Source: an uncultured Parabacteroides sp. (GTDB lineage: Bacteria > Bacteroidota > Bacteroidia > Bacteroidales > Tannerellaceae). From it: a DNA stretch of 64,000 bases. The notes under the pieces are model-generated. The model saw only the letters and a program-made list of their open reading frames with translations. It made no database searches and was not told where the DNA came from. The position numbers and the translations under genes were made by a program. Shown here piece after piece: positions 30,635 to 40,141 of the stretch (within the stretch, counting starts at the first letter, position 1; each line of letters starts with the position of its first letter). The stretch covers positions 49,419 to 113,418 of the forward strand of contig CASFNG010000003.1 in NCBI GenBank assembly GCA_949296075.1, in the 5' to 3' direction.

Positions 30635-32563
30635 TCACGATACATCCTCGGGTTTCGCCGGGATCTCTATCACTTTCCCTTTCTCGGATATGTACGTATA
30701 GAGCGCCTTGTAGAAGGAATGCCGGGTGAGGGTGGAGGCTTCGCCCAAGATCATCAGTTTCATCCGGGCGCGCGTCATGGCGACGTTCATGCGCCTGAGG
30801 TCGCTTAAGAAACCGATTTTCCCCTCCTCGTTAGCCCGTACCAAGCTGATCATGATCACGTCGCGTTCCTGCCCTTGGAAGCCATCCACCGTATGTACCG
30901 TGATCTGCTTGCGCAGGGGCTTTAGGAAATCCGACTGCTTGATAAGTCGGCGTATGTACCGTACCTGTGCCTTGTAGGGAGAGATCAGCCCGAAGTCGAT
31001 CCGCTCGTCGATCACCCTTTCCCGGGAGATTTCCTGTATATAGGCGCATAGCCGCTCTACCAACAGCTCCGCTTCCCGGGGATTGACCCGGCTCATGGTC
31101 TCCTCGCGCAAATCCTCCTTGAAGTCGCAAGCCGAGGTATCGAACCATACGATTGGGGTGTCTAAGCGCAGGATGCCCCGTTGTCCCACCTCGGGGGCAG
31201 ACTCGATCGCGTCGTGATAGAACCAGCGGGAAGAGAAGCGCATGATGTCCTCATGCATCCGGTATTGTACCTTCAAGAGCGAAACCGTCTCCGGCTTGTT
31301 TTGGGCGATCTTCTGCATCAAGGTACGACCCAATCCGCCTCGTTCCGCCTCTACGCATTTGATGGTAGGGGGAAGCTGGTGGTGATCCCCCGCCAAGATC
31401 ACCCGATCCGCCTTGGAGATGGCGATCCAGCACGCTGCCTCCAACGCTTGGGCGGCCTCGTCGATAAAGAGGGAGGTGAAGTGGCGGTTCGTCATGACCC
31501 GCCCGGCTGATCCGACTAACGTGCAAGCCACGACGCGCGCCTCGTCAAATAGCTCGGTGTCGATCTTGATCTCTAACTCGGTAGCCCGGAACCGCAGGCG
31601 CGACAGGCGGTTACGTATGGTGTCGCGTTCGCTCCGGCTTTTCTTTCCCATCGAGGCGTGAATCTCCCGGATTGCCTTGCGGATGCTCCATAGCTCGGTG
31701 TAGTCCGGATGAGCCTCGAAACGTCGCTCATAGGTAAACGATAGCATCTTGTCGTTCACCCGGGTCGGGTTCCCCACCCGGAGTACCCGGATTCCCCGGT
31801 CTACCAGTTTCTCGGAGATCCAGTCCACCGCCGTATTGCTTTGCGCGCATACCAAGACTTGGTTCTCTCGATGCAAGGTCTCGTAAATGGCCTCGACGAG
31901 CGTGGTCGTTTTCCCCGTTCCAGGCGGGCCATGCACGATGGATACCTGCTTGGCGGCGAGCACCTTGTTTACCGCCTCTTCCTGGGATTGGTTCAACCAG
32001 GGGAAACGGATGGGGTATAGCGTCCGTTGTTGGGGCTTGATCGATCCTAAGAGCGTGTCACGCAAGAGGGCGAGTTGGTTATTCTTTGCCCTCGTCACCT
32101 CGTCGAGCGCGGCGAACATGGTCTTGTAGCTGGTCTCGTCAAAATAAAGCTGTACCCCGATCGGCTCGCTTTTCCCTTGCAGGTCCAACAAGGCCGCCGG
32201 GGAGGGCAAGACAGCCACCATCCGGTCTTCCTGCACATAACTGATGGTGGAGGAGAAGTTCAGGTACGTGAACTTGCCCCGTATGTCGATCGTGAAAAAG
32301 CAGACCGGGCGGCCGTATTCAAAGTTATGCTCGATCTCCTTGTCGCCCGTTCGCTCTATCTCGACCACCAGTTGGTTCAAGGAGTTATAATAACTCCTGC
32401 CTACATGGATCGGATACCAGCAAATGCCTTGATCCACACGTTTACGCAAGCCCGCCCGCTCGGATTGCTGCCGGTACATCTCTTTCTCGTATTCATATTC
32501 CTCACGGAGCAGGGCCTGCTGCCGGAGCAAATCTGTCAAGGGGGATGAGATTGTATTTTGCAT
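30635..32563 (-). CDS. SF1 DNA/RNA helicase (IGHMBP2/UPF1-like)
   Basis: The 642-residue superfamily 1B helicase acts on nucleic acid in the cytoplasm. An N-terminal beta-barrel (about 40-190) precedes the motor. The motor has Walker A GPPGTGKTTTLVEA, motif Ia ALVCAQSNTAVD-like (VLVCAQSNTAVDW), DEAAQ box (FIDEAAQALEAACW), motif III AGDHHQLPP, VDGFQGQERDVIMISLVR and MTRARMKLMILG. It lies alone between two promoters. Similar Bacteroidota proteins are annotated AAA-domain helicases; a role in repair or RNA metabolism is not determined by context. Confidence 0.92.
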   Translation of the reverse strand: MQNTISSPLTDLLRQQALLREEYEYEKEMYRQQSERAGLRKRVDQGICWYPIHVGRSYYNSLNQLVVEIERTGDKEIEHNFEYGRPVCFFTIDIRGKFTYLNFSSTISYVQEDRMVAVLPSPAALLDLQGKSEPIGVQLYFDETSYKTMFAALDEVTRAKNNQLALLRDTLLGSIKPQQRTLYPIRFPWLNQSQEEAVNKVLAAKQVSIVHGPPGTGKTTTLVEAIYETLHRENQVLVCAQSNTAVDWISEKLVDRGIRVLRVGNPTRVNDKMLSFTYERRFEAHPDYTELWSIRKAIREIHASMGKKSRSERDTIRNRLSRLRFRATELEIKIDTELFDEARVVACTLVGSAGRVMTNRHFTSLFIDEAAQALEAACWIAISKADRVILAGDHHQLPPTIKCVEAERGGLGRTLMQKIAQNKPETVSLLKVQYRMHEDIMRFSSRWFYHDAIESAPEVGQRGILRLDTPIVWFDTSACDFKEDLREETMSRVNPREAELLVERLCAYIQEISRERVIDERIDFGLISPYKAQVRYIRRLIKQSDFLKPLRKQITVHTVDGFQGQERDVIMISLVRANEEGKIGFLSDLRRMNVAMTRARMKLMILGEASTLTRHSFYKALYTYISEKGKVIEIPAKPEDVS

Positions 32564-32586
32564 TTAGTTTATTTTCTTTCGGTCGG

Positions 32587-32594
32587 CAAACATA
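32587..32594 (-). promoter_or_regulatory. -7 box of the helicase gene
   Basis: TATGTTTG on the minus strand, 23 bases before the helicase ATG. Confidence 0.5.
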
Positions 32595-32775
32595 CGTAAA
32601 AAGCTTCAGATTCATCTTTTTGGTGCGTGAATTAATGTTTTTTGCTCGGTTTTGTGAGGGATTCATGACGGGATCGCTCTTTGAGGAGACAAGGACGGGA
32701 TGACTATTCCTTTGGCGGCTGGATGATAAATGCACAAAAAAGCCCGAATATATCTCGGGTATGGACAAATTTTAA

Positions 32776-32783
32776 TATGTTTG
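32776..32783 (+). promoter_or_regulatory. -7 box of the cysteine desulfidase gene
   Basis: TATGTTTG, 22 bases ahead of the ATG. A short CCCGA / TCGGG hairpin lies just upstream (about 32744-32760). The remaining 242 bases between the divergent genes show no ORF. Confidence 0.55.
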
Positions 32784-32805
32784 CACACAAAAAACAGCTA
32801 TTATC

Positions 32806-34098
32806 ATGGAAGCCATACTGAAAGAGCAAATACTTGATTTGATCCATCGGGAGGTAATCCCGGCTATTGGATGCACGGAGCCTATCGCCGTGGCGTTGGC
32901 TTCGGCAAAAGCCGCTGAGACATTGGGGCATAGGCCGGAAAAGGTGGAGGTATTCTTGAGCGCGAATATATTGAAGAACGCGATGGGCGTAGGGATCCCG
33001 GGCACCGGGATGGTCGGTTTGCCGATTGCGATCGCCTTGGGTTCCATCATCGGGAAATCGGCTTATGAGCTGGAGGTGTTGAAGGACATGACACCTGACG
33101 GACTTGTCGAGGCGAAGGAGATGGTGGACAAGAGGTGCATCGGGATTCACCTGAAAGAGAATGTAGATAAATTGTATATAGAGGTGATCTGTTCCGCCGG
33201 GACAGATAGCTCGCGCGTGATCATCTGTCATGAGCATACCCGGATCGTCTATGTGGAAAGGAACGGGAAGGTGTTGGAGGATCTGCGCTCGAAAGAGTCG
33301 TCGAGCGAGGAGAGCCGTGAGGATACGGATCTGCGTTTGTCTTTCTCGTTAGTGTATGATTTCGCTACGGGAATGCCGTTGGATGAGATCCGGTTTATCC
33401 TGAGAACCGCTGAATTGAATAAACAGGCGGCACTTGCTTCCGCGAAAGCTAATTATGGACATACCGTCAGTAAGACGATCTCGGGGGAATTGGGGCGGAA
33501 GTTCCTGGGTACCTCCACATATACCCATATGTTAGCTATGACTTCCGCCGCTTGTGACGCACGTATGGATGGGGCCATGATCCCGGTGATGAGCAATTCC
33601 GGAAGTGGAAATCAAGGCATCGCAGCGACCTTGCCCGTGCTTTCTTTCGCGGAAGACATCAAATGTTCGGAGGAACAGTTGATCCGTGCGCTTATGTTGA
33701 GCCACCTGATGGTGATTTATATCAAACAGAGCCTGGGGCGTCTTTCCGCCCTCTGCGGATGTGTCGTCGCCGCGACCGGGGCGAGCTGCGGTATCACTTA
33801 TTTAATGGGGGGCAACAAGACACAGATCTCGTACGCGATCAAGAACATGATCGGAAACATTACCGGAATGATCTGTGACGGAGCCAAGCCCAGTTGCGCC
33901 ATGAAGGTCGCCAGTGGCGTATCGACAGCCATGCTTTCAGCCTTGATGGCGATGGAGGATAAGGTGGTCACCTCGGTGGAAGGCATTATCGACGAAGATG
34001 TGGATCGGTCGATCTCTAACCTGACCTCCATAGGCTCGAAGGGGATGGAGAACACGGATCGGTTGGTACTGGATATTATGACTGCTAAGTCCTGCTAA
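32806..34098 (+). CDS. cyuA: L-cysteine desulfidase family (UPF0597/CyuA)
   Basis: Probable Fe-S enzyme that breaks cysteine down to pyruvate, ammonia and sulfide in the cytosol. The 430-residue protein matches the serine dehydratase alpha-like/CyuA family: AIGCTEPIAVALA with C23, GVGIPGTGMVGLPIA, SGSGNQGIAATLPV. The remaining likely cluster Cys are in GASCGITYLMGG and ICDGAKPSCAMKV. Four Cys in these places are expected for the [4Fe-4S] cluster. The stop codon directly abuts an alternative GTG start for the CDF transporter downstream. Confidence 0.88.
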   Translation: MEAILKEQILDLIHREVIPAIGCTEPIAVALASAKAAETLGHRPEKVEVFLSANILKNAMGVGIPGTGMVGLPIAIALGSIIGKSAYELEVLKDMTPDGLVEAKEMVDKRCIGIHLKENVDKLYIEVICSAGTDSSRVIICHEHTRIVYVERNGKVLEDLRSKESSSEESREDTDLRLSFSLVYDFATGMPLDEIRFILRTAELNKQAALASAKANYGHTVSKTISGELGRKFLGTSTYTHMLAMTSAACDARMDGAMIPVMSNSGSGNQGIAATLPVLSFAEDIKCSEEQLIRALMLSHLMVIYIKQSLGRLSALCGCVVAATGASCGITYLMGGNKTQISYAIKNMIGNITGMICDGAKPSCAMKVASGVSTAMLSALMAMEDKVVTSVEGIIDEDVDRSISNLTSIGSKGMENTDRLVLDIMTAKSC

Positions 34099-34113
34099 GT
34101 GAACGAAAGATAT

Positions 34114-35016
34114 ATGGAACATACGCCTGATGCCCGGAAAAAAAGAATTATGCGAGTGACCCTTTGGGGATCATTCGCTAATTTTGTATTGTTGGTATTT
34201 AAGTTGATCGCGGGAATCGTGGGGCAGAGTAGCGCCATGATCGCGGATGCGATACACTCGTTGTCGGATTTCATGACGGACATCGTGGTGCTGTTGTTCG
34301 TGAATATCTCCTCCAAGCCGAAGGATGATAGCCATGAATACGGGCATGGTAAGTATGAGACCTTGGCTACCTCCTTGATCGGATTGGTCTTGGTTGGGGT
34401 GGGGTTTGTTCTTTTTTGGGAAGGAGCTAACAAGATTTATGGGTTCTTTTTCTTGTCTATCCCTTTAGACAGCCCCAAGACGATCGCTTTAATAGCCGCG
34501 CTCCTGTCTATCGTTGTCAAGGAGGTCCTGTACCAAATGACCGTTTGGGTCGGTCGAAAGGAAAATAGCGCTGTTGTTGTCGCGAACGCATGGCATCATA
34601 GGTCGGATGCGTTGTCGTCCATCGGGACGGCGATTGGTATCGGAGGGGCGATCCTATTGGGAGAAAACTGGAGGGTGCTGGATCCTTTGGCGGCGGTTAT
34701 CGTCAGTTTATTTATCGTGAAGGTGGCCTTGCGGTTGGTTGTCCCGGCTGTCAACGAGCTCTTGGAGAAATCGCTACCCAAAGAGATGGAGAAAGAGATC
34801 TTGGACATTATCAGCGAATCTCCGGAAGTGAGGAACCCGCATAATTTACGTACCCGCAGAATCGGGAATAATATCGCTATTGAGGCGCATATCCGGGTTG
34901 ACGGACAAATCTCCGTGACGCAAGCTCATAACATAACCCGGGAGATCGAGCGGAAACTGCGTGATAAGTTTGGAGAGGCTACCCATATTGCCCTGCACGT
35001 AGAGCCGATCCAATAA
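34114..35016 (+). CDS. Cation diffusion facilitator transporter
   Basis: Inner-membrane exporter of divalent metal ions, usually Zn2+, Fe2+ or Mn2+. The 300-residue protein has six membrane segments, metal-site motifs in ADAIHSLSDF (helix 2) and HHRSDALSS (helix 5), and a C-terminal cytoplasmic domain (residues about 215-300, ending HIALHVEPIQ). The ATG at 34114 follows GAAAGA; a GTG at 34099 abuts the cyuA stop. It is probably co-transcribed with cyuA and the downstream deaminase. Confidence 0.9.
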   Translation: MEHTPDARKKRIMRVTLWGSFANFVLLVFKLIAGIVGQSSAMIADAIHSLSDFMTDIVVLLFVNISSKPKDDSHEYGHGKYETLATSLIGLVLVGVGFVLFWEGANKIYGFFFLSIPLDSPKTIALIAALLSIVVKEVLYQMTVWVGRKENSAVVVANAWHHRSDALSSIGTAIGIGGAILLGENWRVLDPLAAVIVSLFIVKVALRLVVPAVNELLEKSLPKEMEKEILDIISESPEVRNPHNLRTRRIGNNIAIEAHIRVDGQISVTQAHNITREIERKLRDKFGEATHIALHVEPIQ

Positions 35017-35028
35017 AGCATTCTTGGT

Positions 35029-36414
35029 ATGGAGGGAAATATCTATCGGGGAGAACTGTTCTTTTTCATCGACTCCCCATTGGCTAAATCAGAGGCGTTT
35101 TACCAACATCATTTGGATGGAGGATTATTTGTAATGAACGGAAAAGTGGTGGAGACCGGCCCTTTTGAGGATATTCACGCCCGTTATCCAGACATCCCCG
35201 TGACCGATTATTCCGGGAAATTGATCCTTCCGGGATTAATCGATACCCATTTACATTATCCCCAGTCCGAGATTATCGGGATGTATGGCAAGCAATTGTT
35301 GGATTGGTTAGACGAATATACCTTTCCTGCCGAGGAAAGTTTCTCTTCCGCGGAATACGCTTTAAGTATCGCCCGCTCTTTCGTGACCGAATTGCTTCGT
35401 AACGGGACAACTTCCTGCGCTGCCTATGCCACGGTTCACCCCGTATCCGTGGATGCTTTGTTCACGGTCGCATCGGAATATGGAATGTGTATGCTGACCG
35501 GGAAGGTGTTGATGGATCGGAACGCTCCGGAGGGTTTGCGAGACTCCTCATTAGAAGGTGAGGCCGATAGCCGGGCCTTGATCGAGGAATGGCACGGCAA
35601 AGGGCGGAATCATTACGTGATCACGCCGCGTTTCGCGATCACCAGCACACCGGAACAATTAGAGCGAGCCGGACGGTTGCACCAAGAATATCCTACGACA
35701 TACATACAAACACATCTCTCCGAGAACCAAGGTGAGATCGAGTCCGTGCGTTCTCTTTTCCCCGATAGCGTGGATTATTTGGAGGTGTATGAGCAAGCCG
35801 GATTATTAACTGACCGGACTATTTTCGGCCACTGCGTCCATTTGACAGAAAGGGCTTACAAGCGTTTGGGTGAGAGTGGGGCTATCATCGCCCATTGCCC
35901 GACCTCGAACCTTTTCCTCGGTAGCGGACTGTTTGATATGCGTAAGGCTAACTCGTACGGACTTCGCACGACCTTGGCGACTGACGTTGGGGCAGGAACC
36001 TCTTTCTCAATGTGGAGGACGATGGGAGAGTCGTACAAGGTGCAACAATTACTCGGGTACTCGCAGACGGCTTTCGAGGCGCTTTATAAATGCACGTTAG
36101 GAGCGGCGTACGCCTTATCCTTGGCGGATCGGATCGGGAGCCTCATGCCCGGGAGGGACGCTGACTTCATCGTCGTGGATGCCGCGGCGACTCCCGTCCA
36201 GCGATTAAGGCGCGATTATTTGAGGGCACGGGGAAAATGGGACATTGAGCATAAGCTGTTCGGGTTGCAAACCTTGGGCGACGACCGGAACACGGTGGCA
36301 ACCTATCTCATGGGTCGGAAAGCCTATGCCTCAGATACGCGCGATCATCAGGAAACAGGTGTGCAACACGACCGTGACCACAATCCACAACCGCTCGGAC
36401 CGCACGGGCGATAA
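35029..36414 (+). CDS. guaD: Guanine deaminase
   Basis: Hydrolyses guanine to xanthine in purine salvage. The 461-residue amidohydrolase has the Zn ligands in GLIDTHLHYPQSE, THLSENQGE and IFGHCVHL, plus ATDVGAGTSFS with the catalytic Asp. HCPTSNLFLGSG is the guanine-deaminase signature. The last residues after VATYLMGRKAYA (about 30) overlap the convergent 4Fe-4S gene by 84 bases and look non-conserved. It starts 12 bases after the CDF transporter. Confidence 0.9.
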   Translation: MEGNIYRGELFFFIDSPLAKSEAFYQHHLDGGLFVMNGKVVETGPFEDIHARYPDIPVTDYSGKLILPGLIDTHLHYPQSEIIGMYGKQLLDWLDEYTFPAEESFSSAEYALSIARSFVTELLRNGTTSCAAYATVHPVSVDALFTVASEYGMCMLTGKVLMDRNAPEGLRDSSLEGEADSRALIEEWHGKGRNHYVITPRFAITSTPEQLERAGRLHQEYPTTYIQTHLSENQGEIESVRSLFPDSVDYLEVYEQAGLLTDRTIFGHCVHLTERAYKRLGESGAIIAHCPTSNLFLGSGLFDMRKANSYGLRTTLATDVGAGTSFSMWRTMGESYKVQQLLGYSQTAFEALYKCTLGAAYALSLADRIGSLMPGRDADFIVVDAAATPVQRLRRDYLRARGKWDIEHKLFGLQTLGDDRNTVATYLMGRKAYASDTRDHQETGVQHDRDHNPQPLGPHGR

Positions 36415-37293
36415 TCCCGGAAAATGATACTCCAATGCCCCATGCTTGCAAGCGGACAGGCAATCCCCGCAATAGGTACACGTATAACCTATCTTTCCCC
36501 GTTCCACATCCTCCTTGTTCAATGCGTCGTATGGGCAGGCTTTCACGCAAGCCATGCAATGACAGCAATTATTCGTGAGCCTTACGCGGAAGGGGGAGAG
36601 GCGTTTCAGGAATGAGACCAGCGTCCCGATGGGGCAAAAGCTACTGCAATGGATCATCTTGCCCAGGCGTTTGGAGAAAAGGATCATGACAAGGATCCCG
36701 ATTACCCCGAACGCGATCCCGAATGCCGTGGCTGTCTGCCCGTCCACCCCGAATACACGTAGCAGGATCGCCGTCGCCACGACCAAGAAAAAGGCGCTAT
36801 ACCGCATCCGCTTATGGTAGGGGAATCGCCCTTTCTCCATCTTGCCCCGGGCTGACCAAGCGTCGAACGCCCCGAAATAGCACAATTGACTGCACCAAGC
36901 CGGGCCGGATAACAGTAATGTGCTGATGAACAGGATCGGCATGAACAGTCCCTCGAAGCGGTAAATAGGGCCGGCCAGCATGATCGCGGGGATCGGCAAG
37001 TGTAACTTTCCCGTCATCAAGAACCGGGGATCGGCGAGAAGCCCCACGAGAAACTGCCCGAAGAAGACGATAGAGAACAGCAGCCACGCCCGCTTTCTCC
37101 ACTTGGGCCGTTCTTTCCGGTCAAGCATCTTATGGCAAAGCAGCCCTCCATACAACATCCCTATCAATACTTGCGCCCATCCCCCGCAAGGGAAAAGTCG
37201 CTCCCCCAGTAACAAAGGCTTATCCGGAACGGCCTGGACGACCGACAACAATCCTCCTATCAGCAAACAGGTCGCTATCACGGATTTTCTCAT
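36331..37293 (-). CDS. Membrane 4Fe-4S protein (NapH/NosR-like)
   Basis: The 320-residue inner-membrane protein has about five transmembrane segments. Two cysteine motifs follow membrane segments (GPAWCSQLCYFGAF and HCSSFCPIGTL), and two ferredoxin-type 4Fe-4S binding sites come near the C-terminus (CCHCMACVKACPYDAL and CTYCGDCLSACKHGAL). This is the layout of NapH/CcoG/NosR-type electron-transfer proteins. The start is the ATG of MRKSVIATCL; TTG at 37299 is in frame. The redox partner is unknown. The 3' end overlaps guaD. Confidence 0.85.
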   Translation of the reverse strand: MRKSVIATCLLIGGLLSVVQAVPDKPLLLGERLFPCGGWAQVLIGMLYGGLLCHKMLDRKERPKWRKRAWLLFSIVFFGQFLVGLLADPRFLMTGKLHLPIPAIMLAGPIYRFEGLFMPILFISTLLLSGPAWCSQLCYFGAFDAWSARGKMEKGRFPYHKRMRYSAFFLVVATAILLRVFGVDGQTATAFGIAFGVIGILVMILFSKRLGKMIHCSSFCPIGTLVSFLKRLSPFRVRLTNNCCHCMACVKACPYDALNKEDVERGKIGYTCTYCGDCLSACKHGALEYHFPGLSPVRSERLWIVVTVVLHTCFLMIARI

Positions 37294-37372
37294 GCTCAAC
37301 TTTTTTTAGATGCTTCCGGGAGTTTCTCCGGAAAGCTGGCGTTCGTTTTATAAAAATCTGCGGATCCTTTTC

Positions 37373-38641
37373 TCACAATACCGGCATCGTGTTCTTGACG
37401 CAGGCGAGGCCGATCAGCCGATCGTACCGGGCTCCCATCGGACGATAGAACACAAAGATACTATACTCGTTCTCCGTCTGGAAGAAATTCCCCTCGATCG
37501 GGGTCGTCTCGCCCCGCGTCTGCCCGTCCGGGACAAAGAGATATTGGTAATTGTAGTGACCTTGCTTCAGCAAGATCGATTTCTCGTATCGGTTGGCTTC
37601 CGGGTTATATCCCATACGGCTTCTCTCATCCAGCACATTGTTGAATAAATCACCGCTTAGGTAGACGTTCCCGCCGGGAATCCAGTCCGCGTCGAGCGTG
37701 AAGTGTACGATGTGGTAATCCGCCTCCGTGTCCGGATCGTCGCAATTGCCGCAGTTGATGTAGAAACGGCCGTCTTGATCCTGGTCATATTGGTAGGAGA
37801 GTGGCGCGCGCGACCGGTCGGCCATGAGCTCCACGTGGTAATAAGGATTATGGAAGGAGATGTTCTCCACCCGCATCCCATTGTACTTATCGCTCAAGAA
37901 CTCCATACGGCGATACTCATTGCCGGCGTCGAAGATCAAGTCGCGGTTGTTCGAGTAGATGATCTCGTCTCTCAAGATGCTCATGGGCTGGATATTGGAG
38001 ACGGCATTGTCCCGGCGGTTGTTCTGATATACCCAGATCCGCAAGTCGGATTGCGGGTACGGGATAGGGAAGTTCTTGTGGTTGATCGCGAAGCTGACCT
38101 GCTGATGCGAGCTGTTCGTGTCGATGTCCGTGTTCCCGCTCACCGTGGCCGCCACGCCCACCTTCTGTTCGAATACGGAGAAGCAGGCGGTGAACACGAT
38201 GTGGGAGGGATCATCCTCATTATAGACCTCCAAGGCATAATTACCCGATACCTTAGGCCGCATATCCTCGTTTGGGAAAAGCAGCCGGTAGTTGGTATAC
38301 TGCACCGTGGTACTCATCGCGTTAGCGAAATCCTCGATCGTACTTCCCTGGAAACCATCCATGTATTCGATCGGGGAAAGGTCGGATTGGGTCCAGTCGG
38401 CGTTGCAATGGATCAGGTTGTAGGCGTATCGGCCGAAACCCGGGTTCAAGGCATCGAAATTGATCTCGATCCGGCTCTCGCTATCCAACCCGATGAAGGG
38501 ATGGGAAAGCGCTTCGCCTGCCACCCGCACCTGGAGCGTCTTTATCTGCTTGTCGCTGATGTTCGTAAAATATGTTTTTTGGGCGCTGAGCGGCATGAGC
38601 CACGTAAATAGAGCGCCGATGAAAAGGCTATAAACTTTCAT
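37373..38641 (-). CDS. DUF5103 protein, type IX secretion plug homologue
   Basis: The 422-residue exported protein opens with a signal peptide (MKVYSLFIGALFTWLMPLSAQ). It matches the DUF5103 family, which includes the Plug protein that closes the SprA translocon of the type IX secretion system in Flavobacterium. Visible features are an N-terminal beta domain with NLIHCNADWTQSDLSPIEYMDGF, a central IINNHxNxxxRP-like turn region (RLLFPNEDMRP), and a C-terminal domain with VYLSGDLFNN and YNYQYLFVPDG. No other T9SS gene is in the window. It runs divergently from nqrA. Confidence 0.82.
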   Translation of the reverse strand: MKVYSLFIGALFTWLMPLSAQKTYFTNISDKQIKTLQVRVAGEALSHPFIGLDSESRIEINFDALNPGFGRYAYNLIHCNADWTQSDLSPIEYMDGFQGSTIEDFANAMSTTVQYTNYRLLFPNEDMRPKVSGNYALEVYNEDDPSHIVFTACFSVFEQKVGVAATVSGNTDIDTNSSHQQVSFAINHKNFPIPYPQSDLRIWVYQNNRRDNAVSNIQPMSILRDEIIYSNNRDLIFDAGNEYRRMEFLSDKYNGMRVENISFHNPYYHVELMADRSRAPLSYQYDQDQDGRFYINCGNCDDPDTEADYHIVHFTLDADWIPGGNVYLSGDLFNNVLDERSRMGYNPEANRYEKSILLKQGHYNYQYLFVPDGQTRGETTPIEGNFFQTENEYSIFVFYRPMGARYDRLIGLACVKNTMPVL

Positions 38642-38730
38642 TTTCCTCAGGCTTTTTATGATAACGCGAAATTATGGAATTATTTCTCTAATTATTTACG
38701 TTTATCTGTTCTAAAGCATAAAAATTTATT

Positions 38731-38738
38731 TACTTTTG
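38731..38738 (+). promoter_or_regulatory. -7 box of the nqr operon
   Basis: TACTTTTG fits TAnnTTTG, 34 bases ahead of nqrA. A TTC 19 bases upstream is a weak -33 match. Confidence 0.55.
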
Positions 38739-38772
38739 CAGGAAAATTACGTATAAACAATTTAGTTATATC

Positions 38773-40119
38773 ATGGCAAATGTGATTACGATTAAAAAGG
38801 GTTTAGACATTAATCTGAAGGGCAAGGCTCCGGAAGTGATGCTAAATGGCGGAAAGAGCGCGACTTACGCGATCGTTCCGGACTATTTTGACGGCATCGT
38901 ACCGAAGGTGGTCGTGCGTCCGGGGGATAAGGTCAAAGCTGGTTCCGCGTTGATGATCGACAAGAACCGCCCTGAGATCAAGTTCGTCTCGCCGGTGAGC
39001 GGTGAGGTCTTGGCCGTCAACCGCGGCGAGAAGCGTAAGGTGTTGAGCATCGTGGTGACCCCGGATGCCCAGATCGAGTACGAGGATTTCGGGAAGAAAA
39101 GCGTCTCTTCCCTGAAAGCGGAGGAGGTGAAGGCAGAATTGCTGAATGCCGGCATGTGGCCGTTCATCAAGCAGCGCCCGTACGACATCGTGGCTTCCCC
39201 GTCGGATACCCCGCGCGATATTTTCGTGACGGCGTTTAACTCGGCTCCCTTGGCTCCCGACTTCGATTTCTTGGTGAAGGGTCAGGAGGCTGATTTGCAG
39301 GCAGGTCTCGATGCGTTGTCCAAATTGACGGAAGGAAAGGTCTATGTAGGCGTGAAGAGAGGGTCGGCCGTGAAAGTGAGCGGCGTAGAGGTAGTAGAGT
39401 TCGAGGGACCGCATCCCGCGGGGAACGTGGGCGTGCAGATCAACCACATCAAGCCCGTGAACAAGGGTGAGGTGGTCTGGACCGTGAGCGCCTCTGACGT
39501 CATCTTGATGGGCCGTCTTTTTAATAAAGGTATAGCGGACTTCACCCGCCTGGTGGCCGTTACCGGTTCCGAGGCTACGGAGCGAGGCTACGTGAAGGCG
39601 ATCTCGGGCTGCACGATCGAGAGCATCTTAGGCGGGAAAGTGCTCGACAACGGGCATATCCGCATGATCAGCGGCAACGTGCTGACCGGCACCAAGGTCG
39701 GCATGGATAGCTACTTAGGCGCTTACGATTGCCAGGTGACGGTGATCCCCGAAGGCGACGACGTACATGAGTTCCTTGGTTGGGGCGTACCCGGCTTCGG
39801 AAAATATAGCGTCAGCCACTCTTACCTGACTTGGCTGATCGGCAAGGGCAAGGAGTACGTGATCGATGCCCGTATCAAGGGAGGCAAGCGCGCCATGATC
39901 ATGTCGAACGAGTACGACAAGGTGTTCCCGATGGACATTATGCCCGAATACCTGCTGAAAGCAATCATCGCCTTTGATATTGACAAGATGGAGAACTTAG
40001 GTATCTATGAGGTGGCACCCGAGGATTTCGCCTTGTGCGAGTTCGTGGATACCTCGAAGATCGAGTTGCAGCGTATCGTCCGTGATGGCCTGAACCTGCT
40101 GTATAAGGAAATGAATTAA
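38773..40119 (+). CDS. nqrA: Na+-translocating NADH:quinone reductase subunit A
   Basis: Cytoplasmic-face subunit of Na+-NQR, implicated in quinone binding with NqrB. The 448 residues match the whole NqrA family: ITIKKGLDINLKGKAP at the start, VVRPGDKVKAGSAL, FVSPVSGEVLAVNRGEKRKVLS (lipoyl-like domain), GPHPAGNVGVQINHIKP and GWGVPGFGKYSVSHSYL. First gene of the six-gene operon. Confidence 0.97.
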   Translation: MANVITIKKGLDINLKGKAPEVMLNGGKSATYAIVPDYFDGIVPKVVVRPGDKVKAGSALMIDKNRPEIKFVSPVSGEVLAVNRGEKRKVLSIVVTPDAQIEYEDFGKKSVSSLKAEEVKAELLNAGMWPFIKQRPYDIVASPSDTPRDIFVTAFNSAPLAPDFDFLVKGQEADLQAGLDALSKLTEGKVYVGVKRGSAVKVSGVEVVEFEGPHPAGNVGVQINHIKPVNKGEVVWTVSASDVILMGRLFNKGIADFTRLVAVTGSEATERGYVKAISGCTIESILGGKVLDNGHIRMISGNVLTGTKVGMDSYLGAYDCQVTVIPEGDDVHEFLGWGVPGFGKYSVSHSYLTWLIGKGKEYVIDARIKGGKRAMIMSNEYDKVFPMDIMPEYLLKAIIAFDIDKMENLGIYEVAPEDFALCEFVDTSKIELQRIVRDGLNLLYKEMN

Positions 40120-40141
40120 TAACATATAAAATTATAATACA

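Noticed and set aside
30635-32563. Helicase as part of a defence island
   Set aside because: It stands alone between housekeeping genes with its own promoter and terminator; no nuclease or other defence partner.
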